From Desemzia sp. RIT 804 (GTDB lineage Bacteria; Bacillota; Bacilli; Lactobacillales; Carnobacteriaceae), in the NCBI RefSeq assembly GCF_016892605.1, contig NZ_JAFEMV010000003.1, positions 1-64,000 on the forward strand: a DNA stretch of 64,000 nucleotides. Reading direction: 5' to 3'. Below are positions 60,751-64,000 of this stretch, piece by piece. A program made the position numbers and the translations under genes. A model generated the notes under the pieces. It was not told the origin of the DNA and made no database searches. It was given only the letters and a program-made list of their open reading frames with translations. Each line of letters begins with the position of its first letter. Position 1 is the stretch's first letter.

Positions 60751-61234
60751 CCTCTTTCGCCACCTTTACCAGTTCAATGATCTGTTGGCGCAAGTTAACG
60801 GCTTCTTCTATATCCAATCCAGATATGTGATGACTAGAAGCTGCTGTATGTATTACCATTTCCATTAACTTCTCTTTGCGTAAAAAAGGTCCTTGCTCTG
60901 TTTCGATGTGTTGAATACGATTGATCGGTACATGTGTAATGGTTCTAAAAATGTAGCCTTCTTGAAAAGATAAATCTTCAGGCGTGATTTCGTAACGATG
61001 GTATTGATAGCGATACGGAATCAATATCATCGCAATAATAAACCAAACAAGTATAACGGAAAAGTAGATTCCTATGGTCCACAGCCATACCCCTTCTAAT
61101 ACCTCAAACCAATTGAGTAGAGCGGTCGCTAGGACCCCAATGATTAAGAAAATTCCTGTTGTGACAATGTTGCTTTTTTTCCACACCGATTTGATTCGGT
61201 CCGGCATTTGCTTTGGCAATAACGGATAGTTCAA
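60743..61234 (-). CDS. bPH2-domain membrane protein, YdbS-like
   Basis: The 163-residue protein has two membrane segments (about residues 23-70) and one bPH_2 domain (YEITPEDLSFQEGYIFRT, HVPINRIQHIETEQGPFLRK). The TTG at 61234 lies 6 nt after AGAGGAGG; the upstream ATG (61255) contains this site in its coding part, so the shorter start is chosen. First gene of the pair with the YdbT-like gene. Confidence 0.85.
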   Translation of the reverse strand: MNYPLLPKQMPDRIKSVWKKSNIVTTGIFLIIGVLATALLNWFEVLEGVWLWTIGIYFSVILVWFIIAMILIPYRYQYHRYEITPEDLSFQEGYIFRTITHVPINRIQHIETEQGPFLRKEKLMEMVIHTAASSHHISGLDIEEAVNLRQQIIELVKVAKEDV

Positions 61235-61290
61235 TATACCCCTCCTCTTTTTCATTATACGCTTTTACGGAATGTAGTTTTGTAAGGTTA

Positions 61291-61518
61291 TTAAGAATTA
61301 TATCCGAATAAAACTGTCCAAAACATAAAATAGAGTGCTGTTAAAATAACAACAATTCCTAAAATAATACTGATTATTTTTGCTGCTTTACTATACTTTT
61401 TGATCTTGACTCCACTAATGACTAACAAAATCCCCAAAATCAAAACAATCACCAGCACTCCTAAAATCAGAATTCTTTCTGTGGCGCGTCCACTTAAGAG
61501 ATAATCAAGCATTTCCAT
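61291..61518 (-). CDS. Small membrane protein
   Basis: The 75-residue product has two hydrophobic segments (about 16-37 and 46-68) joined by a basic turn (KIKKYSKAAK). AAGGAGG is 8 nt before the ATG. It lies 56 bases upstream of the YdbS-like gene on the same strand and may be co-transcribed. No family recognised. Confidence 0.72.
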   Translation of the reverse strand: MEMLDYLLSGRATERILILGVLVIVLILGILLVISGVKIKKYSKAAKIISIILGIVVILTALYFMFWTVLFGYNS

Positions 61519-61649
61519 ACATAACTCCTCCTTGTTATAGGTAGTATAACAAAAAACAAACTAAAATTTCTCCTACTTCTAAACTATACTTTTCTATCAT
61601 TTATTCTGCACTCTTCAGACAAAAAAGAATTAACTCTCACTATTATGCA

Positions 61650-61678
61650 TTGCAATGTAGTGGAGATGAAGGTATACT
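61650..61678 (+). promoter_or_regulatory. Promoter of the PadR operon
   Basis: TTGCAA (61650-61655), 17-nt spacer and TATACT (61673-61678). AT-rich near-repeats (ATGTAGTGG, ATGTAATAC, AATATAGTTAG) around it are typical of PadR operators, suggesting autorepression. Confidence 0.65.
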
Positions 61679-61715
61679 ATTATGTAATACAATATAGTTA
61701 GTAAGGAGACCTATC

Positions 61716-62060
61716 TTGTCACAAACAAATTTATCCACACAGATGCTAAAAGGGATTTTATCTGGTTGTATTTTGATCTTATTAGAAAATGAATCGTTAT
61801 ATGGTTACCGTTTAAATGACCGATTAAAAGAGTTCGGATTTGACGTTCCGATGGGGACTATCTATCCTTTACTGTTATCTTTAGAAAAAAAAGAATTTAT
61901 CAAAGGTGTGAAAAAACCTTCTAAAGATGGACCAGATCGAAAATACTATCATTTAACAGCAACGGGTCTTGAGGAAAAAGAAAATTTTATTTTGCAATGG
62001 GATTCATTAAAGAGTACCGTTGAACAGTTAATCAAAGGAGCTGACCAAAATGGCGGTTAA
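61716..62060 (+). CDS. PadR-family regulator
   Basis: The 114-residue protein has the PadR winged helix: MLKGILSGCILILLENESLYGYRLND, then GTIYPLLLSLEKKEFI and the wing DGPDRKYYHLTATG, followed by a C-terminal dimer helix. It starts at TTG 61716, 7 nt after AAGGAG. It overlaps by 11 bases a gene for a membrane protein that it most likely represses. Confidence 0.92.
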   Translation: MSQTNLSTQMLKGILSGCILILLENESLYGYRLNDRLKEFGFDVPMGTIYPLLLSLEKKEFIKGVKKPSKDGPDRKYYHLTATGLEEKENFILQWDSLKSTVEQLIKGADQNGG

Positions 62061-62862
62061 AGGAGCTGAGGCTTTGATTCAAAGAAATGCCTCATTACAA
62101 AAACAATTAAACAAAGAGAATGACTCTTACTATAGTAATTTACTCGTTTATATTAGAGTAAAAACTATTTTCAGGGATGAATTAAAAACAGAAGAATTCA
62201 TGATGGAAGTGCTGCAAGATATACTGGAAGCACAAGAAAATGAAATGAAGGCTGTAGATTACTTCGGCAAAAGTCCTAAAGAAACAGCTGACCAAATTAT
62301 TGAACAGATACCGCTTAATTTCAGTAATGCTCTGACGACATTTCTTTATGCATTTTTAGCTTATGCAGCTTTCAGTATTTTACCTAACTTGATTTTCCCT
62401 GATACTGCTTTTGATGCCGGTGCTTTTATACTTTCTGGTATTTATTATACTTTTTTGGCTACTTTTCTTATCTGGGTGCTTGGTCAAACCGTTTATCGCA
62501 ATATACCTAAAACCATGGAGATAACAGCTTTCTTAGTATTTATTTTACTTTCATCGGTTCCAATCGTATTGAAATCTGCATTCCATTTTGAGACTTCATT
62601 GACTTTTTCGTTAGATGGTACACTTGGGATATTATTTATTCTATCGCTTGATGCAATTGTTATCTATAAAGCCAGCCGCGACTCTCTTTTCGCTGCATTT
62701 ATTCCAATTATTTTTATCAGTGCCGTTCTGGGGATATTTTATCGACTTGAACTGACGAAATATTACTTAAGTTCTGCCCCCGGTAAAATAACCGTAAGTG
62801 TTATTTTGGTCATCAGCATTCTTGTTTCATCTTATTTAGCTTATCGTTTATCAAAAAAATAA
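62050..62862 (+). CDS. Membrane protein with N-terminal helical domain, PadR-linked
   Basis: The 270-residue protein has a soluble N-terminal domain of about 90 residues (helical, with FMMEVLQDILEAQENEMKAVDYFGKSP, cut here across two helices) and six hydrophobic segments after residue 95. Its organisation resembles DUF1129/DUF1048-type proteins that occur after PadR regulators. Function unknown; control by the PadR protein is inferred from overlap. Confidence 0.78.
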   Translation: MAVKGAEALIQRNASLQKQLNKENDSYYSNLLVYIRVKTIFRDELKTEEFMMEVLQDILEAQENEMKAVDYFGKSPKETADQIIEQIPLNFSNALTTFLYAFLAYAAFSILPNLIFPDTAFDAGAFILSGIYYTFLATFLIWVLGQTVYRNIPKTMEITAFLVFILLSSVPIVLKSAFHFETSLTFSLDGTLGILFILSLDAIVIYKASRDSLFAAFIPIIFISAVLGIFYRLELTKYYLSSAPGKITVSVILVISILVSSYLAYRLSKK

Positions 62863-62897
62863 CCACTGATCATATTTCAAATACACCAATAAAAAAC

Positions 62898-63064
62898 GCT
62901 GGGATAATAGTTTTTATCTCTGTCATATACTAAGCGGGTGATTTTCAACGCGTTCCAAAAGCCTGACCACATGCCTATAAGCCAGCCTTCCCTTATGAGA
63001 AAAAGTATCTCATAAGGGAAGGCTTGGCTTATATTCAATGATCAAAATGTCTTTTGTTCCGCTC
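62898..63064 (-). repeat. Dispersed hairpin element, family 1, copy 6
   Basis: Full-length copy in the same orientation as copy 2, from CTGGGATAATAG to TTCCGCTC. The hairpin at about 62977-63031 has CCTTCCC paired with GGGAAGG, where copies 1 and 4 have CCTCCCC with GGGGAGG: a paired change. It lies between convergent genes. Confidence 0.85.
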
Positions 63065-63083
63065 TTTTTCGGTTATTTCAAAC

Positions 63084-63923
63084 TTAATCAGTCAATCCAA
63101 AATGCTGAAATGCCTTTTGCAGTCCATCATTATCGACTGTATCTGTTATATAATCTGCCATCACTTTGATTTCTTCACCGCCATTGCCCATAGCGACTCC
63201 AATTCCGCAATATTCCAGCATAGGGATATCTACTTTAGCATCACCAAAAGCAAGCGTATCTTTCTTGTCTGCTCCATAATGATCTAAAAGAGTTGCGATA
63301 GCTGTTTGCTTACTGATATTATCTAAAGCAATATCGCCAAATAAAGCTTTCTCCCCAACACCGCCCCAAGTCCCTATCTTCAAATCAGGAAATACATCTA
63401 CTGCATCTAAATAATCTTGATAATCATTCAAAATAAAACTGATTTTATTTACATCATCACGGTACAATTCACCATCAAAAATCATTTCAGGAAATACTTT
63501 TCGCACCGTCACGGATTTTGCACCTGGTTTTTCCTTGAAAGCCGCATAATCTATAACAGTCTGCTCTCCTTGAGTTTCAAACTGTTCACTCGCAAACAAA
63601 CCATTATTGGATTCTAAATAAAACTCCAATTTTCGCTCTTGCAGCCAATCTACAATACGACGTTCTTGTTCTGCAGTCATCAATTGATGCAACAGAACTT
63701 GATCATCACTTTCTACATAATTACCGTTCCCGCCGATATAGCCGTCAAAACCGATATCCAGTATGTAGTCATACATTTCTGCTTTACTTCGACCCGTAAC
63801 AGTGTACACTTTGTGCCCATTTGCTTGTGCTGACTTGATTGCTGTAATTGCTGAGTTCGGCAATTCATTCGAATAATTCACCAGTATTCCATCCACATCT
63901 AAAAATATATATTTAGTCTTCAC
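63084..63923 (-). CDS. HAD-superfamily phosphatase, Cof type
   Basis: The 279-residue enzyme has HAD motif I FLDVDGILV, motif II VTGRSK, a cap domain (about 80-180) and motif III/IV TLAFGDAKVDIPMLEYCGIGVAMGNG. It should hydrolyse phosphate from a sugar phosphate or nucleotide. GTG 63923 is 8 nt after AAAAGGA; the longer frame runs into a terminator hairpin and is rejected. Confidence 0.88.
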   Translation of the reverse strand: MKTKYIFLDVDGILVNYSNELPNSAITAIKSAQANGHKVYTVTGRSKAEMYDYILDIGFDGYIGGNGNYVESDDQVLLHQLMTAEQERRIVDWLQERKLEFYLESNNGLFASEQFETQGEQTVIDYAAFKEKPGAKSVTVRKVFPEMIFDGELYRDDVNKISFILNDYQDYLDAVDVFPDLKIGTWGGVGEKALFGDIALDNISKQTAIATLLDHYGADKKDTLAFGDAKVDIPMLEYCGIGVAMGNGGEEIKVMADYITDTVDNDGLQKAFQHFGLTD

Positions 63924-63941
63924 AGCATTCGTCCTTTTCTT

Positions 63942-63974
63942 AAAAGACCATGCTGAAAGTTCAGCATGGTCTTC
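63942..63974 (-). terminator. Terminator of a gene beyond the right edge
   Basis: AAGACCATGCTGAA and TTCAGCATGGTCTT form a perfect 14-bp stem with a 2-nt loop, followed leftward by TTTT. It should end a leftward gene that starts outside the window. Confidence 0.75.
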
Positions 63975-64000
63975 ATTCATTCGTTATTCTTTTGTAGAAC

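Overview
The window reads as chromosomal DNA of a low-GC Gram-positive bacterium of the order Lactobacillales. Family content (N5-(carboxyethyl)ornithine synthase, DUF3100 membrane protein, meso-diaminopimelate dehydrogenase, pyrG with a reiterative-transcription leader, orphan PTS EIIC beside a ketopantoate reductase) and the codon and RBS style suggest a Carnobacterium-like member of Carnobacteriaceae. The genus is an inference; no ribosomal RNA lies inside the window. The extreme left edge carries two tandem, strong, leftward promoters whose first transcribed bases are identical, the arrangement of an rRNA operon that should start just outside.

Layout. 0.5-13.8 kb is housekeeping and accessory metabolism: small lipoprotein and membrane genes, a DUF2975/HTH pair, a purine permease, a cupin, an ornithine-cyclodeaminase-family enzyme, a short cis-prenyltransferase paralogue, a ketopantoate-reductase/EIIC pair, a uracil-DNA-glycosylase-family protein and a NupC nucleoside carrier. 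13.9-19.4 kb holds a coupled operon of a VTC polyphosphate-polymerase-type protein, a DUF4956 membrane protein and a large beta-rich carbohydrate-binding lipoprotein, preceded by an OmpR/histidine-kinase pair. 20.2-38.4 kb is one leftward 15-gene exopolysaccharide (Wzx/Wzy) locus. 39-43 kb has a lipoprotein and a DUF3100/small membrane protein/M20 amidohydrolase operon. 43-55 kb is a mosaic of single genes and short operons (AAA ATPase, ddh, quinone-detoxification-like pair, ceo, MarR-PaiA-B3/4 operon, pyrG, SDR). 55-64 kb has an ArsR-SRPBCC fusion, a gene graveyard, deoC, the YdbS/YdbT pair, a PadR operon and a HAD phosphatase.

The most unusual block is the exopolysaccharide locus. Beside the normal parts (PglC-type initiating transferase, three glycosyltransferases, polymerase, flippase, chain-length regulator, tyrosine kinase, CapD/PglF-type 4,6-dehydratase, DegT aminotransferase) it contains a contiguous, overlapping set of amino-acid-handling genes: a FemAB/GNAT-like acyltransferase, a PLP D-cysteine-desulfhydrase-family enzyme, two diverged asparagine-synthetase-like proteins lacking the N-terminal glutaminase cysteine, and an ATP-grasp ligase. 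I infer that the repeat unit carries a 4-amino-sugar decorated by an amino acid or amide-linked group, built by a dedicated ligase module.

The window also carries two families of dispersed non-coding elements with base-paired hairpins whose stems differ between copies yet remain complementary (six copies of one, two of the other), a third palindrome of a type I remember from Bacillaceae, a truncated MazF/PemK-like toxin remnant, an apparent frameshifted small gene before the SAP-domain gene, and fragments of a transposase. No tRNA, CRISPR array, intact insertion sequence or prophage was seen.
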